Below are positions 1 through 5,986 of a stretch of DNA of 5,986 bases, piece by piece. The DNA comes from Caldilineaceae bacterium (lineage in GTDB: Bacteria; Chloroflexota; Anaerolineae; Caldilineales; Caldilineaceae), in NCBI GenBank assembly GCA_028819675.1, contig JAPPKT010000284.1:1-5986 (forward strand), written 5' to 3'. Under the pieces are notes generated by a model. It searched no databases, was not told the origin of the DNA, and worked only from the letters and a program-made list of their open reading frames with translations. A program made the translations under genes and the position numbers. Each line of letters starts with the position of its first letter. Within the stretch, counting starts at the first letter, position 1.

Positions 1-2155
1 AGGCGCCCATGTCGGTCTCGTCCTGGGGGGTGAGCTGGTTGACGTTGCGGCCGTCGGGGCTGTGTTTGTTCCACCAGATGCCGGGGGCGAGGACGGTGCC
101 GGCCATAATCTCTTCGGTGACGCGGGCGGTGAGCTCGACCTCGCCGAGATCGTTCCAGACGCGCAGCCAGGCGCCCTCTTCGATGCGGCGGGCGGAGGCG
201 TCGTGCGGATGGATCCAGAGGAGGGGTTCGCGCTCGCGGCCGCGGAAACGCTCAAGGTGCGAGAAGGAGGAGTTAAGGAAGGAATGGGCCGGCGGTGAAA
301 TACAGGCCAGCGAACGCGGATCCTGTTCAGCCTGGGCGCTGCCGTTCTCTCGCTCCTCGCCCCTTGCCCCTCTCTCCTCGCTCTTGGGCGGCGTGTAGGT
401 GGGCAGCGGGTCGTAGCCGTCCTGGGCCATGCGTTCACTGTAGAACTCGCACTTGCCGCTTGGGGTGGGGAAGTTGCCTTCGGCGAAGGGCAGGTAGGGC
501 TGGGGCAGGTTGAGGCGCACGAACCCGTTTTCGAGCAGGGCCTCCCAGGTGACCGTTTCGTACAGGGGATGATGCTGCGCCTCGATGAAGTTGCGCAGAA
601 CGGTCTCGTCGTCCTCGTAGAAGCCGCTGTCGGTGTAGCCCATGGCCTGGGCGAGGCCGCGGAAGATGGCGCTGTTGGGCCGCGCCTCGCCCACGGGGGG
701 GATCGCGGGCCGGTTGAGTGCCAAAAAATGGTGGCCGTACATCCGTTGCAGGTCCCAGTGCTCGGCCTGCGTGGTGGCGGGCAGGAGATAGTCGGCGTAG
801 TCGGCGGTGTCGGTCTGGAAGTGCTCCAGGACGACGGTGAAAAGGTCCTCACGCGCCAGCCCGGCCTGGACGGATGACTGGTCGGGCGCGACGGCGGCGG
901 GGTTGCTGTTATAGACGATCAGGGCCTTGACGGGCGGGCCGGCATCGTCGGGCGCGGGCTTGCGGTCCACGGGCCGGGGCGCGTAGTGGGAGGCGGCGAG
1001 ACGGTTCCGGTCGAGGCTGAGGGCGTCGCCGAGGCGGTTCATGTTTATGGTGCGCGGGATGCGTCCGGCGAGCAGATCGGGGCGCTCCAGGCCGCTCTTT
1101 TCGAGGTGGCGCAGCTGTCCGCTGACGCTGAGCTGGATGCCGCCGCCCTGTTCGCGCCATGCCCCTATCAGCGCGGGCAGACAGGTGATGTTGCGCATCG
1201 CCATGCCGCCGCCGTAGTGACGCTGCAGGCCGTAGTTGACGCGGATGGCCGCGGGTCTGGTCGCGGCATAGTCACGCGCCAGTTCGCGGATGCGGTCGGC
1301 GGGAATGCCGGTGATCCGGGCCGCGCGCTGGGGCGGCCATTCCTGCAGGCGTTCGGCCAGCTGCTCGAAGCCGACCGTGTGGGCTGCCACGTACTCCTTG
1401 TCGTGCAGGTCGGCGTTGACTATTTCGTGCATCATGCCCAACGCGAGGGCGCCGTCGGTCCCGGGGCGGATGGGCAGCCACTCGTCGGCGGCCCTGGCGG
1501 TGCGTGTGCGGGCCGGGTCGATGACGATGACGCGTGCGCCCTGTTTGCGCGCGTCCTGGATGAAGGGCCAGAGGTGCAGGTTGCTCGTGAGGGTGTTGCT
1601 GCCCCAGATCAGGATCAGGCGGGCGTGCGCGTAATCCTCCGGCTCGATCCCGATGGTTGAGCCGATCGTGTAGAGGTAGCCTTCAAACCCAGCCTCGGAG
1701 CAGATCGTGTATGCGAGGCGGCTGGCGCCCATCTGCTGGAAAAAGCGGTTGGAGATGCCGTGTTGCTGCAGAAATCCCATGGTGCCGGCGTAAGCGTAGG
1801 GCAGGACCGCCTCCGGCCCCCATTCGTTGATGACGGTTTGAAGACGCGCTGCGATCTCCGCCAGCGCATCTCGCCAGGAGATGCGCTCGAAGCGGCCGCT
1901 GCCTTTGGGCCCGACGCGGCGCAAGGGGTGGGTCAGCCTGCCGGCGTGGTAGACTCGCTCGAGGTAGCGGTCGACCTTGCCGCACAACGTGCCCTGCGTC
2001 ACCGGGTGGTTGGCATGGCCCCAGATATCCAGCGCCCGCTCGCTCGTGCGGTCCACGGCAATCTGCCAGCTGCAGGTGTCGGGGCAGTCGTGCGGGCAGG
2101 CGCCGGTTACGATGCGGACGGACGGATTCTTATCGTAGAGGGCGAGTTTCGACAT
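1..2155 (-). CDS. Molybdopterin-dependent oxidoreductase (COG0243 / DMSO reductase superfamily), 3' end cut by window edge
   Basis: The reverse strand reads without a stop for 718 codons from ATG at 2155 to the left edge. Seen: a [4Fe-4S] motif CPHDCPDTC with cysteines 20, 24 and 28 and a fourth at C58 (TLCGK). Cofactor-binding stretches follow: [10 protein letters not shown] (183-192), [10 protein letters not shown] (211-220) and [12 protein letters not shown] (229-240). The C-terminal dinucleotide-binding domain starts near residue 618 ([12 protein letters not shown]) and includes WWN at 694-696 and NVNQLT at 704-709. C152 in YTICSEAG sits where the protein ligand to molybdenum is expected, so Cys ligation is inferred. 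There is no twin-arginine or other signal peptide, which suggests a cytoplasmic enzyme. Family members are usually about 700-760 aa, so little is missing. The start is fixed by an in-frame TGA at 2165-2167; the ribosome site is weak (GAG only). A charged linker at 591-612 looks inserted. Substrate and electron partner are unknown; no partner subunit gene is visible. Confidence 0.93.
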   Translation of the reverse strand, partial: MSKLALYDKNPSVRIVTGACPHDCPDTCSWQIAVDRTSERALDIWGHANHPVTQGTLCGKVDRYLERVYHAGRLTHPLRRVGPKGSGRFERISWRDALAEIAARLQTVINEWGPEAVLPYAYAGTMGFLQQHGISNRFFQQMGASRLAYTICSEAGFEGYLYTIGSTIGIEPEDYAHARLILIWGSNTLTSNLHLWPFIQDARKQGARVIVIDPARTRTARAADEWLPIRPGTDGALALGMMHEIVNADLHDKEYVAAHTVGFEQLAERLQEWPPQRAARITGIPADRIRELARDYAATRPAAIRVNYGLQRHYGGGMAMRNITCLPALIGAWREQGGGIQLSVSGQLRHLEKSGLERPDLLAGRIPRTINMNRLGDALSLDRNRLAASHYAPRPVDRKPAPDDAGPPVKALIVYNSNPAAVAPDQSSVQAGLAREDLFTVVLEHFQTDTADYADYLLPATTQAEHWDLQRMYGHHFLALNRPAIPPVGEARPNSAIFRGLAQAMGYTDSGFYEDDETVLRNFIEAQHHPLYETVTWEALLENGFVRLNLPQPYLPFAEGNFPTPSGKCEFYSERMAQDGYDPLPTYTPPKSEERGARGEERENGSAQAEQDPRSLACISPPAHSFLNSSFSHLERFRGREREPLLWIHPHDASARRIEEGAWLRVWNDLGEVELTARVTEEIMAGTVLAPGIWWNKHSPDGRNVNQLTPQDETDMGA

Positions 2156-2229
2156 GGCATCGGCTCATAAATGTTTATCGGCAGGGAAGCTGGTTACTTC
2201 CGGCGTCAGGCTGCTGCTGTCAGGGCATC

Positions 2230-2238
2230 AGTGTAGCA
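2230..2238 (-). promoter_or_regulatory. Possible extended -10 element for the oxidoreductase gene
   Basis: On the reverse strand this reads TGCTACACT, a TGn extension plus a TACACT hexamer (4 of 6 to TATAAT), about 75 bp before the start codon. No convincing -35 hexamer lies 16-18 bp upstream. This rests on motif resemblance only. Confidence 0.25.
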
Positions 2239-2391
2239 GTGAAATCGTGGGGGGCGAAATTAGACTGTAACATCCCGGATGGATATGATAGGCGGGTTGC
2301 GCTGCGTACGGCGCGTGCGTTGCAGGCAGTGCGGGGAATGGGGGAAGGGAGAGCGGCATTTCCGGCCATCATGCAATCTGCACAAACAAAT

Positions 2392-2419
2392 ATGGACAAT
2401 CGTTATTCGGATTGTCCAT
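2392..2419. promoter_or_regulatory. Perfect 10+10 bp inverted repeat, candidate operator upstream of the first glutamine synthetase gene
   Basis: ATGGACAATC (2392-2401) and GATTGTCCAT (2410-2419) are exact reverse complements around an 8-bp spacer. The centre (2405.5) lies about 48 bp before the start site predicted from the TATACT at 2442. That placement suits a dimeric regulator acting near or just upstream of -35, either as activator or repressor. It does not match the TGTNAN7TNACA sites of GlnR/TnrA or the GTA-N8-TAC sites of NtcA, so the regulator is unknown. In RNA it would form a hairpin without a T run on the + strand, so a terminator for + strand transcription is unlikely. Confidence 0.6.
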
Positions 2420-2441
2420 GAGTGCGCCGTCGGTGGCAGGG

Positions 2442-2447
2442 TATACT
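2442..2447 (+). promoter_or_regulatory. Candidate -10 element (TATACT) of the first glutamine synthetase gene
   Basis: TATACT matches 5 of 6 bases of the sigma-70 -10 consensus and lies 77 bp before the start codon. At 17-bp spacing the -35 position holds TGAGTG, a poor match. A weak -35 with a dyad just upstream would fit activator dependence, which is inference. No sigma-54 pair (GG and GC 10 bp apart in TGGCAC-N5-TTGC) was found here. Confidence 0.4.
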
Positions 2448-2455
2448 ACTGTAGT
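2445..2455. promoter_or_regulatory. Small palindrome ACTACTGTAGT at the predicted transcription start
   Basis: ACTAC and GTAGT are perfect inverted arms around one central T. The site overlaps the end of the TATACT element and the predicted start site near 2454, a typical place for a repressor half-site pair. At 11 bp it could also be chance. Confidence 0.3.
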
Positions 2456-2524
2456 TATCGTCCTATCGTCTTATTTTCAGGTCAAAAAGGACCCCACGCC
2501 ATTTCTGAAAGGATTAAGTGAGGA

Positions 2525-3940
2525 ATGAAACTCAACGTAAGTTCAATTGCCGATCTGAACAGTGCCATTCAGGACAATAACATTCTGATGGTGGATGTCA
2601 AATTCACCGATCTGTTCGGCCAGTGGCATCACTTCACAATGCCGGTCGAGGAGTTCGATGCGGATGATGCGGTCAATGAAGGGCTGGGCTTTGACGGCTC
2701 GTCGATTCGCGGTTTCCAGAGCATCGAGAACAGCGACATGGTGCTGCGGTTGGATCCCACGACCGCGATAATCGACCCGATCTGCGCCATGCCGACACTG
2801 AGCGCGATCTGTAACGTCCATGACCCGCTTACGGGCGAAGCCTACAGCCGCGACCCCCGCAACGTCGCCGGCAAAGCGGTCAGCTACGTCGAAGACGATG
2901 GCATTGCCGACACGGTCTATGTCGGGCCGGAAGCCGAGTTTTTCATCTTTGACGGTGTTTCCTATGAGGCGGGCCGCCACACGGCCGGCTACTACGTGGA
3001 CAGTGTGGAAGCGCCGTGGAACTCGGGTGAGATGAGCCTCGGCCATTCGGTCGGCCTTAAGAGGGGTTACTTCCCGGTTTCTCCCTATGACACGTTGCAG
3101 GACGTCCGTTCCGAGATGACGCGCAAGATGATCGATGCGGGCATTGATATCGAAGTGCATCACCACGAGGTGGGCACGGCCGGCCAGGCTGAGATCGACA
3201 TGAAGTTCAAGCCGCTCCTGCAGATGGCCGACCAGGTACAGCTGTACAAATATGTCATCAAGAACGTGGCCAAGGCGAACGACAAGACGGTCACGTTCAT
3301 GCCGAAGCCGTTGTATGAGGATAACGGTTCGGGAATGCACACACACCTGAGCTTTTGGAAAGACGGCACGCCGCTTTTCGCCGGTGACCAGTACGCCGGC
3401 CTCAGCGACATGGCACTGCACTTTACCGGCGGCCTGCTGAAGCACATCAACTCGTTGCTGGCCTTCTGCGCCCCCTTGACCAACAGCTACCGCCGCCTGG
3501 TTCCCGGCTATGAGGCCCCGGTGGTCGTGGCCTACTCCGCCCGCAACCGCTCTGCCGCCTGCCGCATCCCGATGTACAGCCAGTCACCGAATAGCAAGCG
3601 CATCGAGTTCCGCTGCCCCGACCCCGGCGCGAACCCATACCTGGCCTTCGCCGCCATGGTGATGGCCGGCATGGACGGCATCAAGAACCAGATCGATCCC
3701 GGCGACCCGGCTGAGGTGGACCTGTATGAAGAGGATGTCATGGAGGACATTGAGCTGGTGAAGGGCAGCCTGGGCGAGGTTCTGGACGCGCTCGAGGAAG
3801 ACCACGACTACCTGCTCGAAGGCGGCGTCTTCACGCCGGACCTGCTGGACGCGTACATCGAGTACAAGCGGTTTGAAGAGGTAGATGCTGTCCGCCTGCG
3901 CCCGCATCCGCAGGAATTCGTGATGTACTACGGCATCTAG
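2525..3940 (+). CDS. glnA: Glutamine synthetase type I, GSI-beta-like
   Basis: This enzyme joins ammonium to glutamate using ATP to make glutamine in the cytoplasm, normally as a dodecamer. At 471 aa it matches the usual GSI-beta length and aligns throughout with E. coli GlnA. Seen: FDGSSIRGFQSIENSDM (56-72, D57 aligned with D50), metal-site GPEAEFF (E136, E138), HHHEV at 212-216, E223, the ATP signature KPLYEDNGSGMHTHLS (261-276), the flap glutamate E330 in PGYEAP, and R363 in RCPDP. The GSI-beta insert around NSG (166-168) is present. Y401 in VDLY aligns with the adenylylated tyrosine Y397, though its flanks differ from the usual pattern. S66 stands where feedback-inhibited GSI-alpha has arginine. 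The start follows AAAGGA (2508-2513), 11 bp upstream. A hairpin follows the stop, then a second GS gene. Function is highly secure; modification by GlnE is uncertain. Confidence 0.98.
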   Translation: MKLNVSSIADLNSAIQDNNILMVDVKFTDLFGQWHHFTMPVEEFDADDAVNEGLGFDGSSIRGFQSIENSDMVLRLDPTTAIIDPICAMPTLSAICNVHDPLTGEAYSRDPRNVAGKAVSYVEDDGIADTVYVGPEAEFFIFDGVSYEAGRHTAGYYVDSVEAPWNSGEMSLGHSVGLKRGYFPVSPYDTLQDVRSEMTRKMIDAGIDIEVHHHEVGTAGQAEIDMKFKPLLQMADQVQLYKYVIKNVAKANDKTVTFMPKPLYEDNGSGMHTHLSFWKDGTPLFAGDQYAGLSDMALHFTGGLLKHINSLLAFCAPLTNSYRRLVPGYEAPVVVAYSARNRSAACRIPMYSQSPNSKRIEFRCPDPGANPYLAFAAMVMAGMDGIKNQIDPGDPAEVDLYEEDVMEDIELVKGSLGEVLDALEEDHDYLLEGGVFTPDLLDAYIEYKRFEEVDAVRLRPHPQEFVMYYGI

Positions 3941-3965
3941 AAAAGTTGGACCGATAATTCTTAAC

Positions 3966-4010
3966 AACAAGGGGGCGGCGCGGCGCATTGTGTCTGCCCT
4001 CTTGTTCTTT
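3966..4010 (+). terminator. Hairpin plus T-rich tail between the two glutamine synthetase genes
   Basis: AACAAGGGGGC (3966-3976) pairs with GCCCTCTTGTT (3996-4006) over 11 bp with one G-U wobble. The 19-nt loop may fold further (GCGCA with TGTGT). The tail TTGTTCTTT is T-rich but broken by G and C, so termination may be partial. It begins 26 bp after the first gene's stop. It probably reduces read-through into the second gene. Confidence 0.65.
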
Positions 4011-4024
4011 CATACTGACGGTTG

Positions 4025-4045
4025 TTCAGTTTTCAGTAGTTCAGG
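4025..4045 (+). repeat. Three TTCAG repeats in the leader of the second glutamine synthetase gene
   Basis: TTCAGT occurs at 4025-4030 and 4032-4037, and TTCAGG at 4040-4045, so the starts are 7 and 8 bp apart. The first copy also pairs with ACTGA at 4014-4018 as a small inverted repeat. Their place upstream of the second gene allows a regulatory role, but the units are short. I see no strong -35/-10 pair between here and the start codon. Confidence 0.3.
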
Positions 4046-4104
4046 CTCTGGATTTTCATGTTCACTCATTTCATAGATAAGAGCTGACCACTGAAGACGA
4101 TCTG

Positions 4105-4115
4105 AAAGGGGAAGG
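4105..4115 (+). promoter_or_regulatory. Ribosome binding site that decides the start of the second glutamine synthetase
   Basis: AAAGGGGAAGG ends 5 bp before ATG 4121. The alternative in-frame ATG at 4154 (M12) would give an N-terminus closer in length to Bacillus GS but has no purine-rich site ahead of it, so 4121 is preferred. Confidence 0.65.
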
Positions 4116-4120
4116 CAGAT

Positions 4121-5482
4121 ATGCTCTTGGATGCATTTGCAGACGAAAAACTGATGGAGACGCTGGAAAAGATCGACGATACGATCAAGAGACACAACGT
4201 GCGCTTTGTGCGTCTTCAGTTCAGCGATATCGTGGGCATCGTCAAGCAGGTAACGATCCCGATTGAACTCTGGGATCGCGCGGTCGAGAACGGTGTCTGG
4301 TTCGACGGCAGTTCGATTGAGGGATTCGCGCGCGTCGCTGAGAGCGATATGTATCTGGTGCCGGACCTGGATACATTCATGCCGATCCCCTGGGAGATGG
4401 AGCTGTCCACGGCCCGCGTTGTCTGTGATGTTTTCACCCCGAACGGAGATCCTTTTGCGGGCGATCCCCGTTATATTCTGCGCCGGCAGTTGAAACGGGC
4501 CCAGGAACTGGGCTTTGATTTCCTCGTCGGTCCGGAGTTGGAGTTTTTCCTTTTCCGGCGCCACCAGGATAACAGCCTTTACCCATTGACGCCTCACGAC
4601 GAGGCGGGCTATTTCGACGTGAGCTCCGATTCGGCGCATGGTGTGCGCCGCCAGATGGTGGACGCGCTGAACGCTCTGGGCATCAAGGTCGAGGCATCCC
4701 ACCATGAGGTCGCCAGCGGGCAGAATGAGATCGACTTCCAGTACGGTCCCGCCCTGGCGGCGGCGGACAACACGATCACTTTGCGGACAACGCTGAAGGC
4801 GATCGCGCAGAAGAACGGGCTTCACTGTACCTTCATGCCCAAGCCGATCACCGGGGTGAACGGGTCGGGCATGCACGTTCATCAGAGTCTGTGGCGTTTC
4901 GGTGAAGATGAGACCTGCATGTACGACGCCGACGATGAGTACGGTCTGAGCAAGACGGCGTTGCACTTTATCGCGGGTCAGCTTGCGCACGCGGCGGCGA
5001 TCACGCCGATCATCGCGCCGTTGGTGAACAGCTACAAGCGGCTGGTACCCGGCTATGAGGCGCCGGTCTATATCTCGTGGGGGCGCACAAACCGCAGTGC
5101 GCTGATCCGCATTCCCCGCACCAATCCCAACCGGACGCAGAGTACGCGCTGCGAACTGCGCTGCCCCGACCCGAGCGCGAATCCTTACCTCGCATTCGCG
5201 GTGATGCTGGCGGCAGGCCTCGATGGCATCGAGCGCAAGCTGGACCCGCCGATGCCGGCCGAGGAGGACCTTTACCAGATGAACGGTGACCGCTCCGGGC
5301 TGGAGACGTTGCCGGGCAACCTGGGCGAGGCGCTGGATGCACTGCGCGAGGACGAGGTGGTGCAGGACGCGCTGGGCCAGCACGTTTTCGAGCGCTATGT
5401 CGAGGCGAAAACGCAGGAGTGGGACAGCTATCGCAACTTTGTAACACAGTGGGAGTTGGACCGCTACCTGGGCGTGTATTAG
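4121..5482 (+). CDS. glnA: Glutamine synthetase type I, GSI-alpha-like (feedback-inhibited kind)
   Basis: This is a second complete type I glutamine synthetase, 453 aa, lacking the beta-type insert and closest in layout to the 444-aa Bacillus enzyme, with about 9 extra N-terminal residues. Seen: FDGSSIEGFARVAESDMYL (61-79, D62), GPELEFFLF (E139, E141), SHHEV (193-197), E203, the ATP signature KPITGVNGSGMHVHQS (241-256), flap glutamate E313 in PGYEAP, and R347 in RCPDP. R71 aligns with Bacillus R62, the residue that couples glutamine binding to inhibition. The adenylylation motif is not kept as in E. coli, although a tyrosine (Y385 in EEDLY) stands near that place. All catalytic landmarks are present, so it should be active rather than a GlnA-like gamma-glutamyl-polyamine enzyme, though that other substrate use cannot be fully excluded from sequence. 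It lies 180 bp after the first GS gene, behind a hairpin, and ends ahead of a strong terminator. Confidence 0.97.
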   Translation: MLLDAFADEKLMETLEKIDDTIKRHNVRFVRLQFSDIVGIVKQVTIPIELWDRAVENGVWFDGSSIEGFARVAESDMYLVPDLDTFMPIPWEMELSTARVVCDVFTPNGDPFAGDPRYILRRQLKRAQELGFDFLVGPELEFFLFRRHQDNSLYPLTPHDEAGYFDVSSDSAHGVRRQMVDALNALGIKVEASHHEVASGQNEIDFQYGPALAAADNTITLRTTLKAIAQKNGLHCTFMPKPITGVNGSGMHVHQSLWRFGEDETCMYDADDEYGLSKTALHFIAGQLAHAAAITPIIAPLVNSYKRLVPGYEAPVYISWGRTNRSALIRIPRTNPNRTQSTRCELRCPDPSANPYLAFAVMLAAGLDGIERKLDPPMPAEEDLYQMNGDRSGLETLPGNLGEALDALREDEVVQDALGQHVFERYVEAKTQEWDSYRNFVTQWELDRYLGVY

Positions 5483-5490
5483 TGAGCGGA

Positions 5491-5527
5491 GGCCTGTACA
5501 GGCCGCGAGCGGCTTTGGCTGCAGCCA
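5491..5527. repeat. Cluster of palindromes just after the second glutamine synthetase gene
   Basis: Three perfect dyads are packed here: GGCCTGTACAGGCC (5491-5504), GCCGC-GA-GCGGC (5502-5513, overlapping the first) and TGGCTGCAGCCA (5516-5527). The first two would compete as RNA folds. They begin 8 bp after the stop codon and may stabilise the 3' end of the message. No T run follows, so they are not themselves terminators. Confidence 0.55.
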
Positions 5528-5586
5528 GCCACATCCCCGCCCGCGTGGCAACGGGCATGTAAGAAAACCGGGCACAAGTTGAGAGG

Positions 5587-5620
5587 CTCGCGGGCATTGC
5601 AAACCTGCCCGCGAGTTTTT
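5587..5620 (+). terminator. Intrinsic terminator of the second glutamine synthetase gene
   Basis: CTCGCGGGCA (5587-5596) and TGCCCGCGAG (5606-5615) form a perfect 10-bp GC-rich stem with a 9-nt loop, followed at once by TTTTT (5616-5620). This is a textbook Rho-independent terminator, 104 bp after the stop codon, and marks the end of the transcript. Confidence 0.9.
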
Positions 5621-5986
5621 GCGTGCAGGCCAGCGCGGTTGCACGAAGACTTCGGCCCCGGTTTCAATCCCTTTCTTGCGCCCAGGCCGGGGGCTATTCC
5701 TCTTCGTTCGACGCTCTCCTGCCACACCTCCTTCCGATTGCGATGAACCGCGTTGCGGGGGTGCGGTCCAGATTTGGGGTGGGAACAGTCTGGCGGGGAA
5801 TCAGTGCCAGCGGTGGTTGGCGTTGTTTAACGTTTTTGGGCGAGACGCAGTGCAGGCATAAGGCCGGCACCTGCGGAGATCTGATGGGACTGGCGGGACG
5901 TGGTCTGGCTGGACACCTTCGATGAGGCACCCGTCGCCAATATCGACACCCGGTCGATGAGGCATGTTGTAGGAGAGGGGGCGTTG
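5621..5986. other. Non-coding stretch to the right edge, no supported gene
   Basis: Short open frames on both strands (up to about 100 codons) have arginine- and serine-rich translations with no family features and no good ribosome sites, so none is called. The stretch holds the direct repeat at 5912-5964. At the very edge, AGGAG (5971-5975) stands 8 bp before a TTG (5984-5986), which could be the start of a + strand gene continuing outside; with only one codon visible this cannot be judged. Confidence 0.5.
5912..5964 (+). repeat. Pair of imperfect direct repeats, GACACC then TCGATGAGGCA
   Basis: Copy one is GACACC (5912-5917), one T, then TCGATGAGGCA (5919-5929). Copy two is GACACC (5945-5950), CGG, then TCGATGAGGCA (5954-5964). 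The 11-bp cores are identical and 35 bp apart. Position ahead of a possible ribosome site at 5971 allows a regulatory reading, but two copies alone do not show one. Confidence 0.45.

Larger units (their letters stand above)
2156..2524. other. Divergent intergenic region between oxidoreductase and first glutamine synthetase
   Basis: This 369-bp gap separates two divergently read genes and must hold both promoters. The half nearer the first glutamine synthetase carries the dyad, the -10 candidate and the small palindrome listed separately. The half nearer the oxidoreductase carries a possible extended -10 element and two copies of GTCAGG (2205-2210 and 2219-2224). The middle (about 2280-2390) shows no gene or motif I can support. 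Short open frames here, including one ending at 2521, have arginine- and cysteine-rich, family-free translations and are taken as chance. Confidence 0.7.

Noticed and set aside
986..1660. A 224-codon + strand frame within the oxidoreductase region
   Set aside because: The - strand here is continuous with the iron-sulfur motif and cofactor-binding stretches of one large protein, so the + frame is a shadow.
2191..2210. Reverse-strand GACGCCGGAAGTAACC, resembling the GGAAGTAGG part of the glutamine riboswitch (glnA RNA)
   Set aside because: The partner element (CGTTCA-like) is missing, the match is short, and it lies on the strand of the oxidoreductase rather than of glnA.
2279..2521. An 80-codon + strand frame ending 3 bp before the first glutamine synthetase, looking like a leader peptide gene
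   Set aside because: It has no ribosome site, runs through the dyad and the predicted promoter, and its translation lacks a glutamine-rich or otherwise attenuator-like stretch.
2543..3445. A 300-codon open frame on the - strand inside the first glutamine synthetase gene
   Set aside because: Antisense shadow of a clearly coding + strand; no motif in its translation.
4010..5725. A 571-codon open frame on the - strand across the whole second glutamine synthetase gene
   Set aside because: It is an antisense shadow: the + strand encodes a complete enzyme with all catalytic motifs, and the - strand translation shows no family features. GC-biased third positions commonly keep such frames open.
5623..5930. 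Open frames of about 78-100 codons on both strands after the terminator
   Set aside because: Arginine-, serine- and cysteine-rich translations with no domain, membrane or signal features and no good ribosome site; consistent with chance in GC-rich DNA.

Overview
This GC-rich window holds two tandem glutamine synthetase genes (+ strand) and, divergently on the - strand, most of a gene for a molybdopterin-dependent oxidoreductase. No mobile element, CRISPR array, tRNA or rRNA was seen. Gene content and sequence style point to a free-living bacterium. The look of the short GSI-alpha protein and of the oxidoreductase recalls Chloroflexota (Anaerolineae-like) proteins, but this is an impression from memory, not a search result.

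Layout. Positions 2155 down to the left edge encode 718 residues of a COG0243-type oxidoreductase with an N-terminal [4Fe-4S] cysteine motif and no export signal; only a short C-terminal piece is missing. A 369-bp divergent intergenic region (2156-2524) follows. It carries a perfect 10+10 bp dyad, a TATACT -10 candidate and a small palindrome near the predicted start site, all placed to control the first glutamine synthetase gene. That gene (2525-3940, 471 aa) is of the GSI-beta kind, with the aligned adenylylation tyrosine (Y401). A hairpin typical of a terminator or attenuator lies in the 180-bp gap. The second gene (4121-5482, 453 aa) is of the shorter GSI-alpha kind, with the arginine (R71) that mediates glutamine feedback inhibition in Bacillus GS. 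It is followed by a cluster of palindromes and a strong intrinsic terminator (5587-5620). The last ~365 bp hold no gene I can support, only a short direct repeat near the right edge.

How it fits together. The two synthetases are both predicted to be catalytically complete and to make glutamine from glutamate, ammonium and ATP, but they carry the hallmarks of two different control schemes: covalent modification in the first, direct feedback inhibition in the second. The hairpin between them would let them be expressed at different levels. The oxidoreductase is transcribed away from them, and nothing in the sequence ties it to nitrogen metabolism. I found no clearly new system; the most interesting points are the mixed-class glnA pair and the dyad upstream of it.
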